From positions 30,177,190 to 30,241,189 of the forward strand of contig CM067367.1 of the NCBI GenBank assembly GCA_034401795.1: a stretch of DNA of 64,000 nt, in the 5' to 3' direction. Made by a program: the position numbers and the translations under genes. This stretch comes from Chaetoderma sp. LZ-2023a. Taxonomy: Eukaryota; Mollusca; Caudofoveata; Chaetodermatida; Chaetodermatidae. Positions 11,380-23,300 of this stretch are shown here, piece by piece; positions within the stretch are counted from its first letter, which is position 1, and every line of letters begins with the position of its first letter. Under the pieces are notes generated by a model. It worked only from the letters and a program-made list of their open reading frames with translations. It made no database searches and had not been told where the DNA came from.

Positions 11380-14300
11380 CCTCAGTTGCTACTTCAAAAG
11401 TACCATGATTAAATAATCGATTATCCAATTGAATCGATTATTTTCTAGATAAAATAATTGATTATTTATTTCCATAATCAAACAGCCCTAGTGCAGTGCC
11501 TCCTATTTATGGGCTGTGCCGGGACCCTGCCCACCCACTGAGCATGCACTGGGCATGGTCATGCACATGCTCACTGGTTAGCTGGACCCTGAATTCAGAG
11601 TCCCTGCTACTGGGCATGTGTGCACATGCTCACTGATTGTTCTTAGCTGGACCCTGTGTGTATGGCCCCTTCTTGTCCAGGGAAAGAAAATTCTCATACA
11701 TTGCACTTGTATAATGCAGTAATTAACCCTTTAATGGTCAAGCTGGCCAAAACCGGCCTCTGCAGTGGTCTTGGAAAATGTTCATTTGCAGGTTAAGAGA
11801 AGACTATTTTTGAAAATTTGCCACTGGAATATCTGGCTCGATATTGCCTGGCTTGATATACGAGCCAGTCATTTTAATGATACATTTTCAAAAATCGTCC
11901 TCTTCGTCTGCAAATAGACATTCAATAAGCAAACATTTAGATTTTCTTGACCAGATTTGACCATTCGAGTGCTAATACTAAATATGGGCAAAGTTTTATT
12001 TATGACTAATGCTTTAATGGTCAAGATGCGTGGAGAAAATTGATATGTTGTTTGCTTAATAAATGTCCATTTGTAGGCCAAGAGAAGACTGTTTGAAAAT
12101 TTACCTCTGGAATGACTGGCTCATTTCAGTCATAGCATTGGTAAAATTTCAAAATTAGTTTTCTTGACCTGCAAAATGGTCTTCTCAAGGTCATTAGCTG
12201 TTTTGGTCGGGTGTGAGAATTAAATGGTTACAGATAAAATCCAGATTACATTATATTAATCCTTCAACTCTCAAGCTGACGAAAAACGGCCCTCTGGACT
12301 GGTCTTGAGAACTGTCCATTTGCAGACCGATACAAGACTAGTTTTGAAAACTTATCACAGGAACGATTGGCTCGATAAATTTGAAAAAATAGTCTTCTCT
12401 TGGTCTGCAAATGTACACTTTCTATGAGAAAATTTAAAATTCTTTTGAATAAACTTGTTAATTGTTAAAGAGTAATTGATTTGTAAAATTTCAGCTGGTG
12501 CATCTCAAGTAAAATGGAACAAAATCACTAATAACCTGTTTGCCACGACACATGAGGGTGACTTAAGGATTTGGGATCCACGCGTGAGTAGACAGGCATC
12601 CCATCTTGATGTTATATTAAAAACTTGTATTTTAAGTTGGCATCTCTACTGCCAAATGAGTCAAGAAGGGATTTGTTGATTTTTGTTCAAAAGCATCGAT
12701 GCTATTTGTAATAAAGAAAGTCAACTCTTTGAGAAGCAGCACTTTTTAGACAAACTGTTTTCAAAATATTTGAAATTTTGGTCCCCTTATACAAGGTTTG
12801 TCTTCCATGAGATGTACATTGTATCTATGCGGTGTTGAAGCTCGGCTACCAAAATATCACTCACTAGCCCAGGTTGTGACCCAAATTTTTCAATCCACAT
12901 TTTAAGATTGCGAACATAAAATCATTTTATATATCTGATGAGTCTATTGCAGGTTGAGCTAATATTATTAAGCTTGAAAACAACATTTTAAATGTTGCCC
13001 CCTGTGCGCCAATGCATCATAATGACAAAATTGGGCTCTTTGAAAATTTGTCTGGGCCCCTTACGTTTTGCTTTTAGGGGCCCAGGTGGCTACATGATTA
13101 AAAGGCTAAATCCTCATCACTGCTACATGTATGTGAATTTGTTATGTGAAAGATTAATTAACACTTTCAAGATTTGTCAAGAAAATTGCTGTTTTCACTT
13201 AATGAATGTCCATTTGCAGACCAAAGAGCATACTTTTTTTAATGTACTCCTGTTGTTATTCCAGTGGCAAAATTTCAAAAATAGTTGTCCTGGCCTGCAA
13301 ATGGTCATTTCTCAAGACTACTACAGAGGCCATCTTTGGCCAATTTGAGTGTTGAGAGTTTAACAGTTTCTTATTTTCATACAGAAAGGTAACAGTCCTG
13401 TTCAATATGTGGCGGCACATCTCTCTAAGATCCACGGCTTGGATTGGAGTCCAACCAGTCAGTATCACTTGGCAACATCTAGTCAAGATTGTACTGTTAA
13501 AGTGAGTAGGATAATGTTTTAGTAATCTTATATATAGTGCAATGTTACCAAACTGAACCCTATATAAACCTAAGATCTTTCTAAGCTGAACATTTCTCAG
13601 TGATTGGATTCAATAGTGGGACCCTTTCCCAGCTTTGCCCCGCCCATTTCTAACCAAGCTCTGCCCACTTTGTATGTACATTTGAATCAATTTTAACACT
13701 GAACCTTTAATTTCCAGCATTCTAATTTCAAGGTAAATATTAAGGTAAGTGGTGAAAGGGCTCCCAGTCAAATTAGTTTCAAAATATTCAACAGAACATT
13801 TATTAAATTGTAAATTCATCAAAGACATACAATTCAAACACTCATGACAAATGTAGGGTACATCATTTTGACTGTGACATCAGCTAACAGGTGATGTATT
13901 TAATTATAATGTCAGGGACATGACTGACAGATCGCATTCCTCCCTTCTCTTTTAAGAAGTGTCCCTCAGTCCTGTGAGTGTTTATTTTGTTGTTTTTCAC
14001 TGGGTGTTGCCATTGATTGACATTACATACCTTAAGCCTGATGGGGTGGGTGGATGGGGCTGCTCTCCCAATGTTTCTACTTTATGCTATAAAGATATTT
14101 TATTAGATATTTTGAAATTAACCTAGCTTATGGTGTCCTATAGGTGAAGAAGAGAATTTCCATAGCTTGATTTACCTGTCACTAGTCCTACCAGTTAGTA
14201 GCTCATCCTGGTGAATTTCATGCACTGATTTAAATTTGTTAAATTCTTGATTTGTCACAAAATTTCTTTCACTTTTGCGTTGATTTAGTTTTGGGATGTG

Positions 14301-17300
14301 ACGAGCCCGCGTAAGCCTGAACATGTGCTCAATTCATCACGGTCACCTGTGTGGAGAGCCAGATACACTGTAAGCACTGATATTGACACACACACATACA
14401 GACATGAACTCGCACACACATCCTTTGAAGCAGTAGATTTTTTGGTACTTATTAGCTCAGCGGCCCCGAAGGGCCAAGTGAGCTTATGCCATGGCATCCA
14501 TTGTCCATCCGTCTGTCTATTGTCCATCCACCAAATCGCATATCCTCTTTTATGCTTTGACCGATTTCAACCAAATTTGTGGAAGGACCCTATAGTGGTA
14601 GGCTCCAGAACTTTTATTCAGAATTTTGATTGATGCATTTTTCTAGCAGCCATCTTGTATTTTCTGATAATTATCTGGAAATCATTTGAAACACTGCTCC
14701 TCCAATATAAATAGCCCGATTTCAATGAAACCTAGGTGGACTAATTCTATGCTAGTAGGTTTAAACACTTCTAACGAGAACTTGGATTGGTTGATTTTTT
14801 CCAGCAGCCATCTTGGATTTTCCGAATATTTTTTTTAAATCAGTTAAAATGCCTAATCCTCATTAAACACTTGAGCGATTTCAAGCAAACTCAGCTGGAA
14901 GGATCCTAGCGTCGTATGTTTCAGAACATGTATACAGAATTTTAATTAGTCAATCTTTTTGGTGGCCATCTTGAATTTCCCAAAAACTGGCGGGAAATCA
15001 TTAAAAATACTGCTCATTAACCACTTGGCCGATTTTATGCATGTGTCAAGTAAACTTGGCTGGAAGGATCTTAGAGTGGTATGCTTCAGAACTTGTATGC
15101 AGAATATTGGTTGGTCAATTTTTTTTGGAGTCCATCTTGAAAGTTATGAAAAATGGCGGGAAATAGTTTAAAACACTACTCCTCATTTACTATTTGAGCA
15201 ATTTCAACAGACGTGGCTAGAAGGATACTACTGTGACATGTTTCAGAACGTGTATACAGAATTTTGATTGGTCACCTTTTTCCAGCAGCCATTCTGGGAA
15301 ATCAGTTAAAAGTCTACTCTTCATTAAGAATTTGGCCGTTTTCAAGCAAACTTAGTTGGGAGAACCCTAGAGTGATATGCCTCCAGTCTTATATACAGAC
15401 TTTTGATTGGTCAAATATTTTTGCAGGTATCTTGAATTTTCTGGAAAATGGTGGGAAATTGTTTAAAATGTTACTCATTAACTGCTTGGGAACTTTCAAG
15501 CAGACTTGGCTGGAAGGATACTAGGATGGTAGGGTTCAGAACTTGTTTACAGAATTTTGATTGGTCAATCATTCTGGTGGCCATCTTGGATTTTCCGACA
15601 TTTCTGGGGAATCAGTTTAAAGGCTACTCATTGACCGCTTGTTCCAGTGGCCATCTTGTTCTCGAAAATGACATCTCAGGAACTGCTGTACAGATCAGGC
15701 TGAAACTCATTAGATTTAATTTCATCGATAACTAATGGCGATTAAATTTTTTTGAAGAGAACATGTAATGGCGCCGTCCAGTCGGGTGTGTGGGCGGCAG
15801 AGTGGTTTTCGGATGATAACGCCGTTACCGTTTATTGGATCACATTGAAACTTCATAGGCTGGTTGGACTAGGTCTTGGGAAAAAACCTATCGAAACTGA
15901 CGATGATCCGAAATCCAAGATGGCCACCAGCCACCGGCAGCCATCTTGAAAATAGGCTTCCGGATGATAACTCCTTTACTGTTTGTCGAATCGCATTGAA
16001 ATTTCATAGGGTGGTTGGACTAGGTCTTGGGAAGAAATCTACCGAAATTGACGATGATCTGAAATCCAAGATGGCCGCCAGCCACCAGCAGCCATCTTGA
16101 ACATTGATTTCCGAATGATAACTCTGTTACCGTTTATTGGATCGCTTTGAAACTTCATGGAGTGGTTGGACTATGCCTTGGGAAGAAACCTATCGAAATT
16201 GACAATGATCCGAAATCCAAGATGGCTGCCAGCCACCGGTGGCCATCTTGACAATTGGTTTCCGGATGATAACTCCGTTACCGTTTATCAGATCGCTTTG
16301 AAACTTCATAGAGTGGTTGGACTAGGTCTGGGGAAGAGACCGATCGAAGTCGATGATGATCCGAAATCCAAGATGGACACCAGCCACCAGCGGCATCTTG
16401 AACATTGATTTCCGAATGATCACTCTGTTACCGTTTATTGGATCGCTTTGAAACTTCATGGGGTGGTTGGACTACGTCTGGGGAAGAAACCTATCAAAAT
16501 TGACAATGATCCAAAATCCAAGATGGCCGCCAGCCACCGGCAGCCATCTTGATAATTGGTTTCCAGATGATAACTCCGTTACCATTTATCGGATCGCTTT
16601 GAAACTTCATAGAGTGGTTGGACTGGGTCTGGGGAAGAAACCTATCGAAATCGATGATGTTCAGAAATCCAAGATGGCCACCAGTCACTGGTGGCCATCT
16701 TGAAAATTGGTCTTCGGATGATAACTCCGTTATCGTTTATCGGATCTCTTTGAAACTTCATAGAGTGGTTGGACTAGGTCTGGGGAGGAAACCTATCAAA
16801 ATTGACAATGATCCAAAATCCAAGATGGCCGCTAGCCACCGGCAGCCATCTTGATAATTGGTTTCCAGATGATAACTCCGTTACCATTTATCGGATTGCT
16901 TTGAAACTTCATAGAGTGGTTGGACTGGGTCTGGTGAAGAAACCTATCGAAATCGACAATGATCCGAAATACAAGATGGCCACCGGTGGCCATCTTGATA
17001 ATTGGTTTCCAGATGATAACTCCGTTACCATTTATCGGATTGCTTTGAAACTTCATAGAGTGGTTGGACTGGGTCTGGGGAAGAAACCTATCGAAATCGA
17101 CAATGATCCGAAATACAAGATGGCCACCGGCCACCGGTAGCCATCTTGAAAATTGGTTTCTAGATGATAACTATGTTATCATTTAACGGATCGCTATGAA
17201 ACATCATACATGTAGGGTAGTTCAACTACCTCTGGGGAAGAAACCTATCGAAATTGACAGTGATCCAAAATCCAAGATGGCCACCAGCCACTGGTGGCCA

Positions 17301-20300
17301 TCTTGAAAATTGGTTTCCAGATGATAACTCAGTTACCGTTTTTTGGATCGCTTTGAAACTTCATAGGATGGTTGGACTAGGTCTGGAGAAGAAATCTCTT
17401 GAAATTGATGATGATCTGAACTCCAAGATGGCTGCCAGCTACGGGCAGCCATTTTGAAAGTGGGTTTCTGAATGATATCTCCGTTACCATTTATCGGATC
17501 ACTTCATAGGGTAGTTGGAATATGTTTGGTGAAGAAACTTATCAAAATTTATGATAATCCGAAATCCAGTATGGCCACCAGTCAGCGGCGGCCATCTTGA
17601 AAATTGGTATGTGGACGATATGTCCTTGACCGTTTAAACGGATTGCTTTGACACTTCATAAGGATGACTGGTCTGGGTCTGAGGAAGAAATAAATATTTT
17701 CTGATAGCTCTCATTCATTGGTTTGTCATCATGGCAGGGTATTATGCGCTGTTTGCTGAGCTCTTGTTTGTTTGTTGGGTGGAACCTAAGGTTCAATTTG
17801 ATTGTCTGGTCAGCGTTCATCATTAATTTCCTACTAATATCGTTCATACTGAATTCCCAATTTTGTATTTTATGTCTTGTTGCTGTTGAATTTAATGTAT
17901 TATATCTGTTCAAATGCTAATGGGTCAAATGCTAATGGTCCAGGTAAGCATTAAGGCCCTTGGGCCTCTTGTTCATTCATCTATTCAACCATCCAGTTTT
18001 CATCCGTTAATCATCATGATTGGTCAAGAAAATTAATATTTACGTATTTAATGTCCTGTTGCAGGGCAATGGAAGATTGTTTTTGAAAATTTATCACTGA
18101 GATGACTGATTCGTTTAGCGAGCCAAGCAGTCCAGTGGTGTATTTTCAAAATAGTCTCCTCTTGGGTAGCGAATAACCATTCGTCAAGACCACAGCAAAA
18201 GTGAGTTTTGTCTGCATGGTCGTTAAAGGGTTAAAGTATTTATGTATGGCAAATACAGTGTAATAGAATATGTTAATTGCTGCCGCAATGTCATAGACCA
18301 TAGTCATTCATGACTGTTCAGTCTGTCTCAATTTAATTTGCTAAAATTCTGTCTATCTGGGTGCCTCATAACAACAGATGTACGAAACAATTTTGTCGAA
18401 TATGCTGCTGAAAATCGCGAGAATGGGCCTGTACACTACAGATAAGTCAATGTTAGCTTGTTTCCAAAACAAAAACATGTTAGTAAGAATATTAAGAAAC
18501 GTCCGTTTGAACATTTTGAGCATAATTAGATTGGAAGATAATGCTGCCTTATGCAGTTTTCAAAAAGGTTTCAACATGGCGTGTAGATTGACATTCATTA
18601 AGCAAAATTGTGATATTCTCGACCAAAATTAACCTTTCAGTCTATTTAACCCTTTAACACTCATATCATCCAAAAACGGCTTCTGCAGTGGTCTTAAGAA
18701 ATGTCCATTTGCAGACCAAGTAAAGGGTGTTTTTGAAATTTTTTCACTAAATGACTGGCTCGTTTATCGAGCCAGTCATTCCAGTGGTAAAGTTTTCAAA
18801 ATTGTCTTTTCTTGGTCTGCAAATGGACATTTTCTATGAGAAAGTTGAAATTTTCTTGAACAAATTTGAGTGTTAAATGTTTAAGAAAATTGAACTTTCC
18901 TCATAGACATGATAGAAAATTCCCATTTGCAGACCAAGAGATTATTTTTGACATTTTCTCGATTATCGAGCCAGTCATTCCAATTTTGAATTCTCTAAAA
19001 TAGTCTTTTCTTGGTCTGCAAATGGACATTTTTCAAGACCATGGTAGAAGCCATCTTTTGGCTGGCTTTGGTGTTAACACTTTCACTGATGAATTTCCCA
19101 TACGTATCTCATTTTCAAGGCAACCATACAGGAAAACTGTTGAATATTTTGAAATTAATTTGACTGGAAGCTGTTGCAGGCTTAGGCAGTAATGGCTTCC
19201 AGTCAAATTAATTTCAAAATGTTCACCATAATTAATTTTATATCGTACGGAATTTACTTTTTCAGCGATTTGTTGGTGAAATGGTTAAAGGGTTACACAA
19301 CTAAGTTCCAAATGTATTTGTTAAAATGGTACTATCTATATATTTAGCCCTTCGGACATGGATTAGTGACGGTGGTTGTGCCTCAGTTACGGCGCGGGGA
19401 AAACAGTCTGTTACTGTGGAACACAGAGAACATAGCGCAACCAGTACACAAGTTTGTCGGACATACAGACGTCGTTCTAGATTTTCATTGGAGGAAACAA
19501 AAGACAGGTGAGATTCATGGTAGCCATTGAAACTTGGAGGTATATTTACCAACCTTTTCTGATGTCTGTGTACACATTTGGGGTGACATAGAAATGTAAG
19601 CTTTGATTTTCTAAACTTACATTTCTGGTGATAGAGTGCAGTTACTCCCTCTTGTTTCAGCCTAACCATTTAATCACCAAGCATGCCAGGAGAAGAGTAT
19701 TTTTGACAATTTACCTCTGGAATGACTGGCCAGTCATTTCAGTGATAAATTGTCAAAAATACACTTCTCTCGGCATGCAAATGGACACTGGCTAAGAGAA
19801 AACTGGAATTTTCTTTATCATTACTGATTTGATGGATGGTATCTGCACTGGTCTGAAGAAATGTCCATTTGCAGGCCAACAGAAAACTATTTTTGTAAAT
19901 TTACAAATAAATATTCTCCTTAGCCTGTAAAAATTCAAATTTCCTGAGAAATCTTGACCATTAAAACTGTTAATGGAGTTCCATTTGAGCGCTTTACGGC
20001 GCTGTTGACACCAGAGGGGTTAATAAATATGTTAATGTGTTTGCAAAACAGAGACATCTCCATATTAGTTAGTACAATTCTTAAACATGATGTAAGAAAT
20101 GTTCTGATGAATATTTTGGACTTAATTGCATTGGAAGCCATTGCTGCCTAATCCAATCAAATTATGTTCAAAATATTCAACAGTACATTTGTATTTTGTT
20201 TTGGAAACATGTTAAAGTTATTTCTGAGTTGTACTGTATCAAACCAGCTCGAGAGACCATCAGGCATGGATTAAAATTATCTTGGGATGGGATCGCATTA

Positions 20301-23300
20301 TAAGGATGTCATCTAAAGGGAATTGAGGCCATGCTCTCTGAACCTTAAAATCCCAGTCATGCCAGTATCTCTTATTCAAATGTGCCATTTTCGTTTGTAA
20401 ACTGTTAAATATTTTGAAACAGTAAGAGCTTCAAGTCATGTTGGTGGTATGCTGTCTTCTATGCCTGCAATAGTTTGAAAACATGCTGGAGCTGCATTCT
20501 ACTTCGAATAATACTTACCAGATGTACTATTATGATAATGTCTATTATCTAGTCTAGCTCAAAATAAACAATTAAAACTCCGCACTCTCCTGGTCCTGCC
20601 CATACTGTGTCCGGGAATACCATAGCCGCAGGTACCGAGTCAATTCCCAATCACAGTCAGATTCGTCTATTTTGCGCTTTTACAAGTCGCATGTTTTTGT
20701 CGTGCTAAAATTAGTCTAATTTAAGCGGATTAAGCGTGTTTTTGAAAAATCATCGTTGGCTTCATGGAGGAATTAGGAAAATCATCACAGGGGCAGGTTG
20801 TATCAATCTAGAATTTATACATTCGTGCCATAATGACTGTTTGAAATTTCCTTAAATTGGCACATTGTTTTAAAATGTTAGCCATTGTTGGAGTCGCTTC
20901 TGTACCCGTTAACTTTTAGTTTAATTCGGGTACTCGGTTAATTTTCTCTTGCGACTCGGTTCCTCTTAAGATGGATGCGCCCTTGGCCAAGATGGCGGCG
21001 CCCATGAATTATGTCGTTCTTGGCTTGGTGTGTCTATGCACTCTGTTTATCGCTGATATTAGCTTTCGCTTCATTGTCGAGGGTGTTTGTAGCGATCGGC
21101 GATGTAGCCTTGGTTATTTAACGTTAGTTAAAGGCTGAGTTGTGTGTTTTTAAAAAATTTCACTCAAAAAAGTTTCAAATATTTCCTGCCTAAGAACTTG
21201 ATTATCATTAATTTAAGAGAAAGTTAATGTGTTTAAGAAATCTTAACTATCAAGTCGATTGTGCATAGTGCTCGTCATCATTTGTCATGTGCAGTGTTTT
21301 AATTTTTCTCTGTGTTCGCAGAAACCGAAGAATCCGGATACGTTGTGCCAGAAGTGCAACCGGTTCATGAAACGGAAGTATTTGGGACATCACTGCGTGG
21401 CGTGCGCCCAGTGTAAGGTCGGGAGCCCTTGTGATGTGTGTGTTAAGTGGTCGCAATGGTGGCAGAGTTTGACAGGGATCGGCGTGCGAGACTGGAGAGG
21501 ATCGCGAAGGATAAGGCAGCGAAGTTGCAGCAGGCGTCGTTGATGGGACTGGAAGGTCGGCTGAATGAGAGGATGGATTCAGCTCTGGGCGTATGGGCAG
21601 CCCAGTTCAAGGCAATGTTTGAATCATTGCAGTCCTCAGTCCCGGTGACGCAAGCTGGTGCAGGACAACCATTAGGTGGTCCGGCTAGTTCTGCTGAGGG
21701 TCATGCACCTGCCCCTTCTCTGTCCTTGGCTCAAGAGCCAACGATAGAGGAGGAAGATTTGTTGTTAATGGAAGATTCCGGCATGCCGGATCTTTCGAAG
21801 ACGTCAATGCCCGGTATGTCCCAGGGGTCGCTCTCGGGATTAGTACGGGTTTGCCAGGCGGACGGTGATGTCGACGTTCCATCGGGCATTTTCCATCCGC
21901 TATTTGTGCAACCGGAGGGGTCGGCGGAGCCGTGTTTTGCGGTTCCTGCTGGTATCCCGGCGGCGTTAGGTGCGGCTCCTATCGGAATGCCGTCGCCTGC
22001 CGCAGGAAAAGCGGTCGTGGTCCCGACTCCCGTGCTGGAGCCGATGGACTGCGGTGAATCCGGGTCTGTCGATTCGCTAGACACCGGTGCCGCTGGTAGT
22101 CGCGTTATGGATGCGCTCTGTCTTGGCAGAGAAGTGTCGCATAGCGCTCAGCATGGATCGTCGGTGGCCCTCTCATCTAAGGGTGAGAGGGAGGATGAAA
22201 ACGGGAGTTCGTTGATGGACGAGTCCGTTTTTTGCACCGAAGCTGAATGGGTGCAGGTCCTTGGGTGGATGACCAATCGTCTTGGGTTGGCATCTGATCT
22301 AGGATCTCAGCGCGATCCGGCGATGGAACGGATGTCAGAGCGAGCGGCTAGCGCTCTGTCAAGTGGCTCTTCTGCCATGCCGACACTCCCGTTGGACACG
22401 CAGACTTCCGACATACTGGAAGTTGCGGCATACCGTCTGGTTCAGCCAGACTATGCGTTGCCAAAGGCCCCGAAGGGGATAAGGAGTAGGGTCCGTTTTC
22501 CAGAGCTGGCCTATCATCAGTACGCCCGGGTTCCACGGCTTTCCGTTGCAGAACGAGAGGCGCTGAATAGGCCGTTGGCTGGGAAAGCTAAGGGACGCTC
22601 GCGTCCGTTGGTTTCCCAGACCAACAAAGACCCGTTCAATGAGCTCACGCTCATTGAGGATGCGGCGAGGGCAGCCATGGCTGCGCTGTCGCACGGGTGT
22701 ACCGTCTTGCAGGGTATGCTGGACTGCACGGCGGAGGGTGGACAGGTGCCAGAGGCTGCTCCTGGCGTTGTTCGGGACACCATGCGCCGGTCTCAAGATT
22801 GCCTGGCCAGGGTGATCACTAGGACATTGGCAGAGCGACGGAGAATGGTTCTCGATTGCGTAGAACCAGGACCAGAGATGAGGGCTGCATTGTCTTCTGC
22901 GCCTTTCATAGGTCCAGGCTTGTTCGGCGGCTCGGCACGACAAGCTCTCTCCATAGTCGCGTCAATGGTTGCAGAGCAGGAGGTAGTCGGCAAGTCGTGG
23001 AAATCGACTAAGAGGACACAGCCGCAGCAGTCCTACAAGCAACATCGCCAGGAGCAGCAACGACAGCGTCCTAGATCGCCCTTCCGTCCTTCTGGCCGTG
23101 ATGCCCATAGGCCATCCGGATCACAAGGACCTGGCCGTTCATCCTCATACAAGTCCTCTAATAAGAGGCCGTATGAGGAAGACAGGAAGGGTGGCGGTTC
23201 GGGCCGCGGCGGCTACTGTAAGGATAGCCGTGGCGGCGGTTCCGGACCGTCGTACTACAAGAAACCGAGGGGCGGCCGTGGGGCTCGCTCCTGACGGGTT

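Larger units (their letters stand above)
10124..11490. mobile_element. Non-autonomous hAT transposon (1367 bp)
   Basis: The ends are tgggcctgtttggttaat and, inverted, tagggctgtttgattat. An identical 8 bp target duplication gtgcagtg flanks it (10116-10123 and 11491-11498), the hAT length. Subterminal regions carry repeated aatcgat-type words. The interior has no transposase; it holds a direct duplication and two microsatellites. Confidence 0.85.
14451..17972 (+). mobile_element. Non-autonomous element with two tandem arrays (3.5 kb)
   Basis: It begins near ttagctcagcggccccgaag with the palindrome ggccccgaagggcc and ends near ttaaggcccttgggcctctt. The interior is array 1 (units of about 155 bp), a short spacer and array 2 (units of about 152 bp). 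No coding capacity was found. This layout (short unique ends, satellite core) is typical of non-autonomous Helitron/Helentron-like or 'Pearl'-like elements of invertebrates, but no terminal hallmark proves the class. It sits in the intron between exons 7 and 8. Confidence 0.6.

Noticed and set aside
15752-17457. Repeated open frames across tandem array 2
   Set aside because: They arise from repetition of the same unit; frames are not kept between units, and the opposite strand is equally open.
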